64,000 nt of DNA from Nitrospirota bacterium (GCA_029858565.1 JAOUEV010000001.1:1-64000), one strand, 5' to 3'. Shown: positions 27,731 to 36,007, numbered from the stretch's first letter. The notes: a model not told the origin generated them from the letters alone. Translations and numbers: made by a program.

Positions 27731-28357
27731 CTATCCCATCTTCTTGTAGGTAAGCTCCATTACGGTCTTTTCAAGAGCGGCAACATCGCGGAGAACCTCC
27801 TGCATACGGGTCCAGGTTGTTGTATTGTAAGCCGCGTCCTTGATGCTGTTAACATTGATCTTTACGTTGAGAGCAGAGCTTTGTGCGCAGGCTTGTGCAA
27901 GGAGTACAGCAACCCCGGCATCGCTCACAGCGGCCACATTGCCTATCTCTGCGGCGCGGAGGGCCAGTTTGGCCACTTCCAATGACTTCAGGCCTATCTC
28001 AAATGGCACCTGGCAGGCTTTTTTAAGGGCTTCCTGCATCTTTGCGCTTCTGGCTGCTTTCTCCTCGTCTGTTGCTTTGGGCATCTTATATACATCGGAA
28101 AGAGCCCCGTAAGCCTCCGTATCTTTTTGGATCAGGTCCTGCATCTCGATGCGGAGTTTTTCTGAGTCGTCGAGCAACGCTTCTATCTGGGATTGAACAT
28201 CCTTGTACTTATCCTTGCCGAGCGTTAGATTTCCAACCATACTGACCAATGCCGCTCCCAGCGCTCCCGTGAGCGCAGCTACACTGCCGCCGCCAGGTTC
28301 GGGAGATTTACTTGCCAGCTTATCAAGAAAATGACGCAAAGGCTGATCAATATACAT
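27731..28357 (-). CDS. fchA: Methenyl-tetrahydrofolate cyclohydrolase, FchA/cyclodeaminase family
   Basis: A 208-residue all-helical protein of the formiminotransferase-cyclodeaminase C-terminal family. It carries the signature PEPGGGSVAALTGALGAALV and later NVAAVSDAGVAVLLAQA. Stand-alone members include FchA, which converts methenyl-THF to formyl-THF in methylotrophs and acetogens; others are formimido-THF cyclodeaminases. Lying 60 bases upstream of the divergent folD, the cyclohydrolase role is favoured. The ATG follows GAGAGGT. Confidence 0.88.
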   Translation of the reverse strand: MYIDQPLRHFLDKLASKSPEPGGGSVAALTGALGAALVSMVGNLTLGKDKYKDVQSQIEALLDDSEKLRIEMQDLIQKDTEAYGALSDVYKMPKATDEEKAARSAKMQEALKKACQVPFEIGLKSLEVAKLALRAAEIGNVAAVSDAGVAVLLAQACAQSSALNVKINVNSIKDAAYNTTTWTRMQEVLRDVAALEKTVMELTYKKMG

Positions 28358-28426
28358 GTTGTTACCTCTCGTAATATGTTATTATTCAAGATTATTTTCG
28401 CTTCAAGCCAGTTGCAGTGGGGAGGT

Positions 28427-28456
28427 AGAATAAGTGAAAATGCGGTGTTTTGTCAA
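28427..28456 (-). promoter_or_regulatory. Second promoter of fchA-folD
   Basis: On the - strand, TTGACA (28451-28456) and TATTCT (28427-28432) are 18 bases apart. It lies just downstream of the hairpin-T-run element, so it could drive fchA independently of it. Confidence 0.5.
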
Positions 28457-28457
28457 C

Positions 28458-28505
28458 AAAAAAATGCCCCCCTCGCAAACATCGCTGTTCTTAAGGGAGG
28501 CATTT
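28458..28505 (-). terminator. Terminator-like hairpin in the fchA leader
   Basis: On the - strand, AAATGCCTCCCT pairs with AGGGGGGCATTT (12 bp, one mismatch) across a 20-base loop and runs directly into seven T. It lies between the upstream promoter (28539-28567) and the second promoter. It could be an attenuator, or the 3' end of a small RNA of about 75 bases. Confidence 0.6.
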
Positions 28506-28538
28506 CAGGGGAGGCTCTATTTCTAGTAATTGATATGA

Positions 28539-28567
28539 ACTATATCTACAATTTTAGAACAAGTCAA
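28539..28567 (-). promoter_or_regulatory. Upstream promoter towards fchA
   Basis: On the - strand, TTGACT (28562-28567) and TATAGT (28539-28544) are 17 bases apart. The -35 box lies in one arm of the inverted repeat at 28563-28595. Transcription would start near 28532. Confidence 0.65.
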
Positions 28568-28595
28568 GGAAAAAATATAAAAACTTTTCCTTGAC
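28563..28595. repeat. Inverted repeat joining divergent -35 boxes
   Basis: GTCAAGGAAAA at 28563-28573 and TTTTCCTTGAC at 28585-28595 are perfect 11-bp inverted repeats around an 11-base AT spacer. Each arm contains the -35 box of one of the two divergent promoters, so a protein bound here would control both directions. Confidence 0.6.
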
Positions 28596-28620
28596 TCAAA
28601 ATGTTGCGGCTTGGTATTAT
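28591..28620 (+). promoter_or_regulatory. Promoter of ccdA
   Basis: TTGACT (28591-28596) and TATTAT (28615-28620) with an 18-base spacer. The predicted start near 28627 leaves a 20-base leader before ccdA. Confidence 0.65.
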
Positions 28621-28647
28621 ATCAACCTAATCTTAAGGAACATTACT

Positions 28648-29376
28648 ATGGATATTTCCCATGGGATTTCAATTGCTTCAATTTTCCTCTCCTTGTTCAT
28701 GGGGATCATATCATTTGCATCCCCATGCATTCTGCCTTTGATTCCCTCTTATGTTTCCTATATAACCGGGATCAGTTTTGACGAGCTGGTTGGTCCTGAT
28801 TTTCGTCGAAAGAACATTCGAACCACTGTTCTTCACTCACTCGCATTTGTCGCGGGGTTTACCGTGGTCTTTGTCCTGCTCGGTGCAACGGCCAACCTTT
28901 TGGGACAGATGCTGATCGAGTACTTGAAACCCATCAGGATCATCGGCGGGGTACTCTTGATCGTTATGGGGCTTTTTGTCACAGATATCGTGCCGATCCC
29001 ATTCTTGCAGCGCGATGCGAAGTTGCATCTCAAGACGAGACCCGCCGGTTATATCGGTACGTTCCTTGTCGGGGTCATTTTCGCTGCTGGATGGACGCCA
29101 TGCACCGGTCCCTTTCTTGCAGCTGTGCTCATGCAGGCGGCGCAGTCCGAGACCATGATGACCGGCATGGTGTTCCTTGCGTTCTACTCGATCGGCATCG
29201 GCATTCCGTTCATTCTGTCAGCTGTTGCTATCAGTGCGTTCCTGTCCTCGTTCAAGAGAGTGAAGGAGTACTTGCATGCGATCAAGATCGGGAGCGGGGT
29301 GATCCTGGTGGTCATGGGGATCCTGCTCATCACTGATAAGTGGACATTGTTGACATCATACCTCATGAATCCTTAG
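28648..29376 (+). CDS. ccdA: Cytochrome c biogenesis membrane protein CcdA
   Basis: A 242-residue inner-membrane protein with six membrane segments. It moves reducing equivalents from cytoplasmic thioredoxin to periplasmic thiol proteins for haem attachment. Both redox Cys motifs are visible: FASPCILPLIPSYVSYITG and AGWTPCTGPFLAAV. ATG 28648 has AAGGA upstream; the earlier track start lies in the promoter. It fits with the multihaem cytochrome (38620-39855) and TlpA-like lipoprotein (48010-48540) elsewhere in the window. The MerR gene follows after 16 bases. Confidence 0.95.
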   Translation: MDISHGISIASIFLSLFMGIISFASPCILPLIPSYVSYITGISFDELVGPDFRRKNIRTTVLHSLAFVAGFTVVFVLLGATANLLGQMLIEYLKPIRIIGGVLLIVMGLFVTDIVPIPFLQRDAKLHLKTRPAGYIGTFLVGVIFAAGWTPCTGPFLAAVLMQAAQSETMMTGMVFLAFYSIGIGIPFILSAVAISAFLSSFKRVKEYLHAIKIGSGVILVVMGILLITDKWTLLTSYLMNP

Positions 29377-29392
29377 GGGGAGAACAATTCGT

Positions 29393-29812
29393 ATGGCAGC
29401 TGATTCTCTGGACATTCTGAAGGACAAGGACGCTCCGCTGTATACCATGGGTGTGGCTGCCAAGCTTGTTGGCACAACGGCCCAGACACTGCGGTTGTAC
29501 GAGAAACACGGCCTTATCCTGCCGACTCGTGAACGCAGAAACCGGCTGTATACGGAGAACGACATCAAGTGGTTGCGCTGTATCCGGGAACTGATCCACT
29601 CAAAGAAGATCAGTATTGAAGGGATCAAAAAACTGCTGGATTATGCTCCCTGCTGGGAGATCAAGGATTGTCCTGATGACCGCCGGGTGGTCTGCTCCGC
29701 ATTCACGAATAAGAGCAAACCCTGCTGGGAAACAACGCGCTGCCGCAAGGAGGGGGATTGCTCGACCTGCGTGATCTTCCTGCGCAGCGGAAAAAAAGCC
29801 GCGAAAAAGTAG
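29393..29812 (+). CDS. MerR-family regulator with Cys-rich C-terminal domain
   Basis: A 139-residue protein. Residues 15-85 form a MerR/HspR-type winged helix (YTMGVAAKLVGTTAQTLRLY, then EKHGLILPTRERRNRLYTE). The C-terminal part holds two CW pairs and further Cys (CWEIKDCP, VVCSAF, PCWETTRC, CSTCVIF), eight Cys in all, as in the group I know as two-CW domains. It probably binds a metal or iron-sulphur centre, or senses redox. It is co-oriented with ccdA with a 16-base gap and GGGGGAG upstream. HspR-like proteins repress heat-shock genes, but the Cys domain and context favour a redox role here. Confidence 0.85.
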   Translation: MAADSLDILKDKDAPLYTMGVAAKLVGTTAQTLRLYEKHGLILPTRERRNRLYTENDIKWLRCIRELIHSKKISIEGIKKLLDYAPCWEIKDCPDDRRVVCSAFTNKSKPCWETTRCRKEGDCSTCVIFLRSGKKAAKK

Positions 29813-29890
29813 CGTTCTTCTCGATTCGGGAATTTCATCGCAGAGATCCGAGGGCTGTCCGCACTCCGCAATCAACAGACTGCGGTCGAC

Positions 29891-30568
29891 CTACGGATGC
29901 TCGTCCACCCATACCACGCCTTCCGACGAGGTCTCTTTTTTCCAGATCGGCGTAATGCGCTTCAGCTCATCGATGCAGAAACGGCACGCCTTGAATGCTG
30001 TGTCACGGTGGCCTGCCGCGACGACGATCAGCACGATATTCTCACCTGCCGGGATCGCACCTATCCGATGGATGATGCTGAGATCTATCAGGTCAAAGTC
30101 CGCAAATGCCCGCTCTCGGATCTCGTTCAATTTCCGCTCTGCCATGCCCGGATAGTGTTCAAATTCCAGCTTTGATACCGCTGTGCCCCGCGAAATATCA
30201 CGTGTTGTCCCCAGAAAGGTCACAATGCCTCCGATCGAGAGCGATGTGGCCTTGATCCGGTTGATCTCGTCTTCGACCGAAAAGGGGGGCTCCTGGATGC
30301 GCACAACGCCCCGGTGCTCATCGCCGCCTGAAAAGGGTGGTAGCAGTGCTATTTCATCCCCATTGCGGAGCTCTGCAGCCTCATCAGCAAATTCCTGGTT
30401 CACCGCGACGAGAATTCTTTTTTGTTCACCCAGGACCGGCGCCAGCCCCGGATATCTTCCCGCGAGCAGTGGGAGAAGGTCTGTGATCGTGGACGGATGC
30501 TGGTCCAGAACGATCTCATCTGTTCCGGCCAGGTCCCTGAGGTTTGCAAAGAACTTAATGGTGATCAC
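29891..30568 (-). CDS. MoaD-MoaE fusion, molybdopterin synthase
   Basis: A 225-residue fusion. Residues 1-82 are a MoaD ubiquitin-like domain ending PPFSGG (Gly81-Gly82), the place where free MoaD carries its thiocarboxylate. Residues 83-225 are MoaE, with FLGTTRD, HRIGAIPAGENIVLIVVAAG, HRDTAF and PIWKKE. The enzyme adds two sulphurs to cPMP to make molybdopterin. To work, the chain must be cut after Gly82; MoaX of Mycobacterium tuberculosis is a known parallel. No other Moa gene is in the window. It is the last gene of a - strand run that starts at mqnB. Confidence 0.93.
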   Translation of the reverse strand: MITIKFFANLRDLAGTDEIVLDQHPSTITDLLPLLAGRYPGLAPVLGEQKRILVAVNQEFADEAAELRNGDEIALLPPFSGGDEHRGVVRIQEPPFSVEDEINRIKATSLSIGGIVTFLGTTRDISRGTAVSKLEFEHYPGMAERKLNEIRERAFADFDLIDLSIIHRIGAIPAGENIVLIVVAAGHRDTAFKACRFCIDELKRITPIWKKETSSEGVVWVDEHP

Positions 30569-30602
30569 GTGGTCGCTCCTGTTGTATCGCTGGATTCAGT
30601 GA

Positions 30603-32201
30603 CTAGAGAATATATCTCTCAGCCGTGAGCCTATGGTGGATCATGCACTGAAGCATCTGAAGCTCGTTCTGGTCGAACCAGGTAACACCGCAGTATCCGC
30701 AGCGGTCGATCTCAATAAGATGCGACATGCTGTAGAATTGCCGGCGCATGGGATTATTGCATTTCGGACAGGGAAGCAGCGGTCCATTTGCCTTGCCGGA
30801 ATTCTGACGCATGCGGTAGAGCTGCCGCGATTGATTTTCTTTGAGCACCGTCCGGGCGAGTGCGGTGATCCGCTCGCTGCAGGGTTGATCCCGACCGGTC
30901 CGGGCGATGATCCGGGGAACCTTATCAGAATCAACAAGTGTGCCGGCGCAGAAGGAACATTGTTGGATGATCGTTCCTTCGTACGAAGCAGTGATCAGCG
31001 GCTGGCGACAGGAGGGGCAGGCATAGGGAGAAAGTGTCCGCTCTCCTTCCATGAGCCGTTGGCCGAAGATGAGACTTATCAGAGGATCCTTCCAGGCACG
31101 GAGCACGTCCCCACCAGCCGAGGTCGATATCCATGTGAGCGGTGTGAGCCAGGGAAGGAGCGCAAGTTCGTTCAGCGGAAGCGGACCCTGCCACTGCTGG
31201 CTGGGACTCATGGCATAATAGGAGGGTTTGGCGGACGAAGGGGCGGAAGAGCTCATCGGAATGGTGTTCCGCTCAAGGTCTGCCCGTCTGATACGAGCCA
31301 TGCCAAGCAGAACATTGATCCGCTTTCCGATAGGCGGATGGGTCGAGAACAGGTCGGACCAGAATCCCTCCGACTCATCAAGGTTCGACGCCTGAGGATT
31401 GACGATGCAGAGCATCTCATAGCCGCTGCCGATAAAGCCGGCGCCGCGCCAACTGCGGGTGAGCAGATGCAGTGCTTCGGCTAACGCGATCGGATTGCGG
31501 GTCATCCTGACAGATGCCGCATCGGCCCGATACTCCCGTTCTCGGGAGATGAACATGTTGAGGAGATGGCCGAGCTGGAGAAGCAGCCACGCGAGCAGGA
31601 ACGCGGGCAATGAGAATATCCGGTTCTGCGAGAACGTACGTATACGTTCCAACGCCGAGGAAAGGGTGCCGAACAGGCTGGCGGCGACCGTTGTTTCCAG
31701 GCAGTCGCCGGACAAGATATGATGGGCCTCGTGAGCGGCAACCGCTTCGATCTGCGGGCGGCTTAACCGGGACAGCAGCCCTTCGGTGATCGCGATGAGA
31801 GCGGTCCCCTTGAGGTCGGCGGCAGCAAGGGCGTTCAGGGAAAGGGAGGGGATGACCGCGCAGCGGATCTTCTGCTTCCCTCCGGTCACCACGCGCAGCT
31901 CTTCGATGATGTTGAGAAATATCCGGTGGACCTCATCCTGCGGATCCGGGGGCCGTGCGTCAAGACCGCGAATGACGCTGTCGACGGTGTTGTATGCAGC
32001 GAACCAGAAGTGGATCCCTGCCGCAAGCAGTGCAGCGGTCAGGAGCACGAGCCAGAAGCGGGGGGAGATCTGGTAGAGGCCGTTCAGGGAAGGGAATGTC
32101 AGAATGAATCCGATCGCCGCGTACAGGCACAGAAGGACCATGAAAAAGATGGCGATGCGCCAGTTCGTGCGTCGTTCGATATCAATGAAAGTGATGGGCA
32201 T
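30603..32201 (-). CDS. M48-family membrane metalloprotease with zinc-ribbon tail
   Basis: A 532-residue protein. Two membrane segments lie at about 16-36 and 50-70. The peptidase site HEAHH is at 157-161 (HExxH), with the third ligand probably the Glu in SREREYRADAASVRM. Two zinc-ribbon-like modules, CPSC...CSFC and CPKC...CGYC, occupy the last 160 residues and are unusual for plain HtpX. M48 proteases of this type clip misfolded membrane proteins. The gene follows a lemA-like gene on the same strand, a common pairing. Confidence 0.88.
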   Translation of the reverse strand: MPITFIDIERRTNWRIAIFFMVLLCLYAAIGFILTFPSLNGLYQISPRFWLVLLTAALLAAGIHFWFAAYNTVDSVIRGLDARPPDPQDEVHRIFLNIIEELRVVTGGKQKIRCAVIPSLSLNALAAADLKGTALIAITEGLLSRLSRPQIEAVAAHEAHHILSGDCLETTVAASLFGTLSSALERIRTFSQNRIFSLPAFLLAWLLLQLGHLLNMFISREREYRADAASVRMTRNPIALAEALHLLTRSWRGAGFIGSGYEMLCIVNPQASNLDESEGFWSDLFSTHPPIGKRINVLLGMARIRRADLERNTIPMSSSAPSSAKPSYYAMSPSQQWQGPLPLNELALLPWLTPLTWISTSAGGDVLRAWKDPLISLIFGQRLMEGERTLSPYACPSCRQPLITASYEGTIIQQCSFCAGTLVDSDKVPRIIARTGRDQPCSERITALARTVLKENQSRQLYRMRQNSGKANGPLLPCPKCNNPMRRQFYSMSHLIEIDRCGYCGVTWFDQNELQMLQCMIHHRLTAERYIL

Positions 32202-32291
32202 GGAGAACCGGCAGGTGCCGGGATGCAGAATCCAGTGTCCGGGAGAGGCCGGGGATGTTCAATACGGTCGCCTCGGTCTCCCAAATCATGA

Positions 32292-32855
32292 CTACTTGCC
32301 TTTCAGGCTCAGGTTCACGCTCGGCGTGGCGCGTGCGGCCTCCTCAGCTTCAAAATATTCCTCTGGTTTGAATGAGAACAAGGAGGAAACAATGTTGTTC
32401 GGGAATACCTCGATCCGGGTACGGAAGTTCGCCACCAGGTCGTTGTAAAGCTGGCGGGCGAAGGATATGCGGTTCTCCGTGGAGGTGAGCTCCTCCTGCA
32501 GCTGCATGATGTTCTTGTTGCTCTTCAGGTCCGGGTAGTTCTCCATGACCGCGAACAGTTTGCCGAGCGCTTGTGTGAGCATATTCTCGGCTTCGGCCCG
32601 GGAATGCGGTCCTGACGCGCCCACTGCTTTCGCGCGGGCAGAGATGACCTTTTCCAGGGTATCCTGCTCGAATTCCATGGCGCCTTTTACGGTCGCGACC
32701 AGGTTTGGGATCAGGTCGTGACGCCGTTTGAGCTGCACATCGATCTGCTTCCACGATGCCTGCACATCGTTCCGCGCGGCGATCAGTCCGTTATAGATCA
32801 TGACCATCCAGATGACGACTGCCGCGAGTACTCCGAGAACGATCAGTCCGACCAT
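32292..32855 (-). CDS. lemA: LemA family protein
   Basis: A 187-residue protein with one N-terminal membrane segment (VGLIVLGVLAAVVIWMVMI). A helical domain follows with the LemA signatures NDVQASWKQIDVQLKRRHDL, IPNLVATVKG and ENRISFARQLYNDLV. ATG 32855 with GGGAGGGG upstream is preferred over the track start at 32873, which would contain that site. LemA and M48 proteases are often adjacent; the joint function is poorly known. Confidence 0.93.
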   Translation of the reverse strand: MVGLIVLGVLAAVVIWMVMIYNGLIAARNDVQASWKQIDVQLKRRHDLIPNLVATVKGAMEFEQDTLEKVISARAKAVGASGPHSRAEAENMLTQALGKLFAVMENYPDLKSNKNIMQLQEELTSTENRISFARQLYNDLVANFRTRIEVFPNNIVSSLFSFKPEEYFEAEEAARATPSVNLSLKGK

Positions 32856-32913
32856 GGCCCCTCCCTGAAGCATTTCGTTGATACTAGATTATAACAGAAC
32901 GGCAACTCAGGCG

Positions 32914-33753
32914 CTACCGGTCTACGAAGAGTTCCTGCGACGACGGGGGGAATATGCCGCGCGATTCGGCTTCCGCGATGAGCCGCCGGACCGCTGCGGT
33001 CCCTTGCTCGCCTAGGTCGAGAGAGAGGTCATTCACATACAGATCGATGTGGTTCTGCATGACCCCGGCATCCATCTCCTGACTGTGCTCTCTGCAGTAG
33101 TCGAGGACCTCGGCACGGTTCATTCTTGCATAGACCAGACTGTCCCGTATTGCCTGTTCGATACCCAGGAGTGTAGCGGCGCCAAGAGTTCTTTTTCCGA
33201 GGATGCCGCCCAGCGGGATCGGAAGGCCGGAGTAGCGCTCCCACCATTCACCGAGGTCCAGCAGCATTTCCAGGCCGTACTGCGGGTAGGTGAACCTGCT
33301 TTCATGGATAATGAGACCGGCAGCAACACGGCCCTGTGCGACTGCGTCCATGATCCGGTCAAAGGGCATGACCACGATATTCCTGATCGAGGGCTGATAC
33401 ATCCGCAGGAGCAGATAGGCTGTCGTCAGTTCTCCAGGAATGGCCAGATCGCCTTTGCCAAGGTCCGCAAGATGCGTTCCCGGACGCGCGACGATCAAGG
33501 GGCCGCAGCCTCTGCCGAGCGCTCCTCCGGAACGGAGCAGGACATACCTGTCGCGGAGATGTCCAAAGGCATGATAGGAGATCTTTGTCACGTCCAGAAC
33601 TTCTTTGCGCGCCAGATGGTTGAGCGTTTCCACGTCCTCGAGCTGTTCCTGGAAGGCCAGGCCCGGTGCCTTGACCTTGTTGTGAACGAGACCGTAGAAG
33701 ATGAAGGTGTCGTTCGGACAGGGAGAATATCCGATGGTGATGGTTCTTGTCAT
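32914..33753 (-). CDS. mqnD: 1,4-dihydroxy-6-naphthoate synthase
   Basis: A 279-residue periplasmic-binding-protein-fold enzyme that makes 1,4-dihydroxy-6-naphthoate from cyclic dehypoxanthinylfutalosine. The family start ITIGYSPCPNDTFIFYGLV is clear, as are TKISYHAFGHL and PIPLGGILGKRTL. The track extends upstream to 33933, but that part lies over mqnB in another frame. ATG 33753 overlaps the mqnB stop by four bases. Confidence 0.95.
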   Translation of the reverse strand: MTRTITIGYSPCPNDTFIFYGLVHNKVKAPGLAFQEQLEDVETLNHLARKEVLDVTKISYHAFGHLRDRYVLLRSGGALGRGCGPLIVARPGTHLADLGKGDLAIPGELTTAYLLLRMYQPSIRNIVVMPFDRIMDAVAQGRVAAGLIIHESRFTYPQYGLEMLLDLGEWWERYSGLPIPLGGILGKRTLGAATLLGIEQAIRDSLVYARMNRAEVLDYCREHSQEMDAGVMQNHIDLYVNDLSLDLGEQGTAAVRRLIAEAESRGIFPPSSQELFVDR

Positions 33754-34475
33754 GGTTGCCACGATCCCAGGATATGCATGACTGCCTGCTGTGCCGCGCG
33801 GGCAGCCCGTGGTATGTCCCATCTGCTGAGATCCCGGTCCTCGACGATGTTGGAGATGCCGCGGACCTCGAGCCACGGCACATTGTGCAGTTCCGCAACC
33901 TGCGCCGCTGCCGCGCCCTCCATGTTCTCGCATAGGCCCTGATACCGTTCTTCGAGCTCACGCGCTCGTGCCGCGGTGCCCGTGCAGGTCGAAAGGGTGA
34001 TGAAGGGGCCCGCGTGCACAGTTACACTTGGCCCGCAGGACCGGAGCGCGGCGAGCGCCTGGTCCAGGACCGGGGCAGGCGCGGGGTACGTATTGAAGAT
34101 GGTCGAGTTCGTGGTCTTGAGCAGAGGGATCCCGATGAACTCTGTGTCCTTGAAACCATCATTGGTGAGCACGCCCTCATCTCCGGCGATCTCTTCCCGG
34201 GCAAGCACAACATCGCCGATCCTGGCTCCTGATGAGGGATACGCTCCACCCACGCCGAGTACGAAGAGCACGGCAGGAGCATAGCGGGTGATCATGATCG
34301 TTGCGCCATGAGCGGCATTGACCTTGCCCATTCCCGCCACACAGAGAACAACTTGTTTGCCCGCAAGCATTCCTTCAAAGACTGTCGTGGTGCCAATGGT
34401 CACTCTGTTGACGTTTTCCATGGACTGCCGGAGGATATCGGCTTCTGCATCAACGGAAGTGAGCAGCGCTATCAT
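33750..34475 (-). CDS. mqnB: Futalosine hydrolase
   Basis: A 241-residue nucleoside-phosphorylase-fold hydrolase. It shows VLCVAGMGKVNAAHGATIMI, the VLGVGGAYPSSGARIGDVVLA motif and CENMEGAAAAQVAELHNVPW with its catalytic Glu. It removes hypoxanthine from futalosine. Together with mqnD it shows menaquinone is made by the futalosine route, so menaquinone is the likely respiratory quinone. mqnA and mqnC are not in the window. Confidence 0.95.
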   Translation of the reverse strand: MIALLTSVDAEADILRQSMENVNRVTIGTTTVFEGMLAGKQVVLCVAGMGKVNAAHGATIMITRYAPAVLFVLGVGGAYPSSGARIGDVVLAREEIAGDEGVLTNDGFKDTEFIGIPLLKTTNSTIFNTYPAPAPVLDQALAALRSCGPSVTVHAGPFITLSTCTGTAARARELEERYQGLCENMEGAAAAQVAELHNVPWLEVRGISNIVEDRDLSRWDIPRAARAAQQAVMHILGSWQP

Positions 34476-34584
34476 GGGACTCCCTGAATATTTTCTGCGT
34501 TAATATTATTCGGAAAATTTATCGGGTCAGCAGAAGGAACAATGAACCTGCTGTAACCATGTATAAATTGCATTATAATTCAAT

Positions 34585-34613
34585 ATGTTAAATGGTTAAT
34601 TTTTTTAGGTCAA
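34585..34613 (-). promoter_or_regulatory. Candidate promoter for mqnB
   Basis: On the - strand TTGACC (34608-34613) and TAACAT (34585-34590) are 17 bases apart. A TATAAT just downstream gives an alternative with a weaker -35 box. Confidence 0.4.
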
Positions 34614-34644
34614 TAAAATTATTCGGACTATACCATACTTTTCA

Positions 34645-34673
34645 TTGCACTTCTACGAGAAATTTGCTATGAT
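34645..34673 (+). promoter_or_regulatory. Promoter for aroC
   Basis: TTGCAC (34645-34650) and TATGAT (34668-34673) are 17 bases apart. TGC directly before the -10 box adds an extended -10. The leader would be about 115 bases. Confidence 0.6.
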
Positions 34674-34794
34674 AGGCCGGATTTCTACAGATTTTCCGAT
34701 GGTTACGATATTCGACGTAGAATCATGCAGTGAGTATTAATGTTGAACTTATTGTAATTATTGATATTTATTTTTTCTATAGAAAGGGGCTACG

Positions 34795-35991
34795 ATGTTA
34801 CGGTATTTGACCGCTGGTGAATCACACGGTGAACTTCTGCTCGGTATCCTCGAGGGAATGCCTGCCGGTCTTTTGATACGCACGACGGATATTGACAATG
34901 ATCTGGGCCGCCGCCAGATGGGCTATGGCCGTGGCGGCAGAATGAAGATCGAGAAGGACATGGTCAAGATATACACCGGAGTCCGCTGGGGTAAGACCAT
35001 GGGCGGGCCGATCGGACTATCGGTCAGGAACAAGGACTGGGACAACTGGCGCGCCAAGATGTCGCCGGACCCGGCATTCCTGAACAACGCTGACCCAGTG
35101 ACGCGGCCGCGGCCTGGCCACGCCGACCTGGCCGGCGTGCTGAAATACGGCATGACCGATGTTCGGAACATTCTGGAACGTTCCAGCGCGCGGGAGACTG
35201 CCATGCGGGTCGCCGTGGGCGCCCTGTGCAAGCGGCTTCTCGACGAGTTCGGGATCAGCATCGTGAGCCATGTCATCGACATTGGCGGCGTCTATGCCAA
35301 GGTGGGAAGCATGTCCAGCCAGGAGATAAAACGGAAGACCGAGAACTCCGAACTGCGGTGCGCTGATTACGAGGCGGAAAAGCGGATGAAGCGCAAGATC
35401 GATGAGGCCCAGGCCGCAGGCGATTCCCTGGGAGGTATTTTCGAGGTCGTTGTGTCCGGAACTCCCGTGGGTCTCGGCAGCCATGTGCACTGGGACCGGA
35501 AACTGGACGCCCGGCTTGCCATGGCGCTCATGAGCATCCAGGCAATGAAGGGCGTCGAAGTCGGATCGGGTTTCGGCGTGGCGAACAAGCCGGGGTCGCA
35601 GGTCCACGACGAGATATTCTGGACGCCCAAGAGCGGTTTCTTTCGCAAGACCAACAATGCCGGCGGGATCGAGGGAGGCATGAGCAACGGCGAGGTCATC
35701 ATCCTCCGCGCGGCCATGAAGCCGATCCCCACCCTGATGAAACCCCTGCGTTCCGTGGACCTGGAGACCAAAAAACCCTTCAAGGCGAGCGTGGAGCGTT
35801 CGGACGTCTGTGCCGTTCCCGCGGCAGCGGTAGTAGGTGAGGCCGTGGTAGCATTCGAACTGGCCGCCGCCATGATCGAGAAGTTCGGCGGGGACAGCAT
35901 GGATGAAATGAAGCGGAACTTCGAGGAATACCAGAAGCACATCAAGTTCCGGATGGGTGTGGAGGATGCCCCTGACGCGGGGACACGGTGA
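34795..35991 (+). CDS. aroC: Chorismate synthase
   Basis: A 398-residue enzyme that converts EPSP to chorismate with reduced FMN. Family motifs: [71 protein letters not shown] and the [17 protein letters not shown] region. AGAAAGGGG lies upstream. The last codons and the stop lie in a 16-base tandem repeat shared with the aroK leader. Confidence 0.97.
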   Translation: MLRYLTAGESHGELLLGILEGMPAGLLIRTTDIDNDLGRRQMGYGRGGRMKIEKDMVKIYTGVRWGKTMGGPIGLSVRNKDWDNWRAKMSPDPAFLNNADPVTRPRPGHADLAGVLKYGMTDVRNILERSSARETAMRVAVGALCKRLLDEFGISIVSHVIDIGGVYAKVGSMSSQEIKRKTENSELRCADYEAEKRMKRKIDEAQAAGDSLGGIFEVVVSGTPVGLGSHVHWDRKLDARLAMALMSIQAMKGVEVGSGFGVANKPGSQVHDEIFWTPKSGFFRKTNNAGGIEGGMSNGEVIILRAAMKPIPTLMKPLRSVDLETKKPFKASVERSDVCAVPAAAVVGEAVVAFELAAAMIEKFGGDSMDEMKRNFEEYQKHIKFRMGVEDAPDAGTR

Positions 35992-36004
35992 CGCGGGGAC
36001 ACGG
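35973..36004 (+). repeat. 16-base tandem duplication at the aroC-aroK junction
   Basis: TGACGCGGGGACACGG occurs twice in a row without a mismatch. The first copy codes for the last residues of aroC. The second starts with the aroC TGA stop and ends in the CGG next to the GGGG that serves as the aroK ribosome-binding site. Confidence 0.9.
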
Positions 36005-36007
36005 GGC

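Larger units (their letters stand above)
34476..34794. other. Divergent AT-rich control region, mqnB and aroC
   Basis: Some 320 AT-rich bases between the divergent mqnB and aroC genes, with one candidate promoter in each direction and no supported gene. Confidence 0.6.

Noticed and set aside
28358-28535. THF or ZTP riboswitch in the fchA leader
   Set aside because: The conserved core sequences of these riboswitches were not found; only a terminator-like hairpin is visible.
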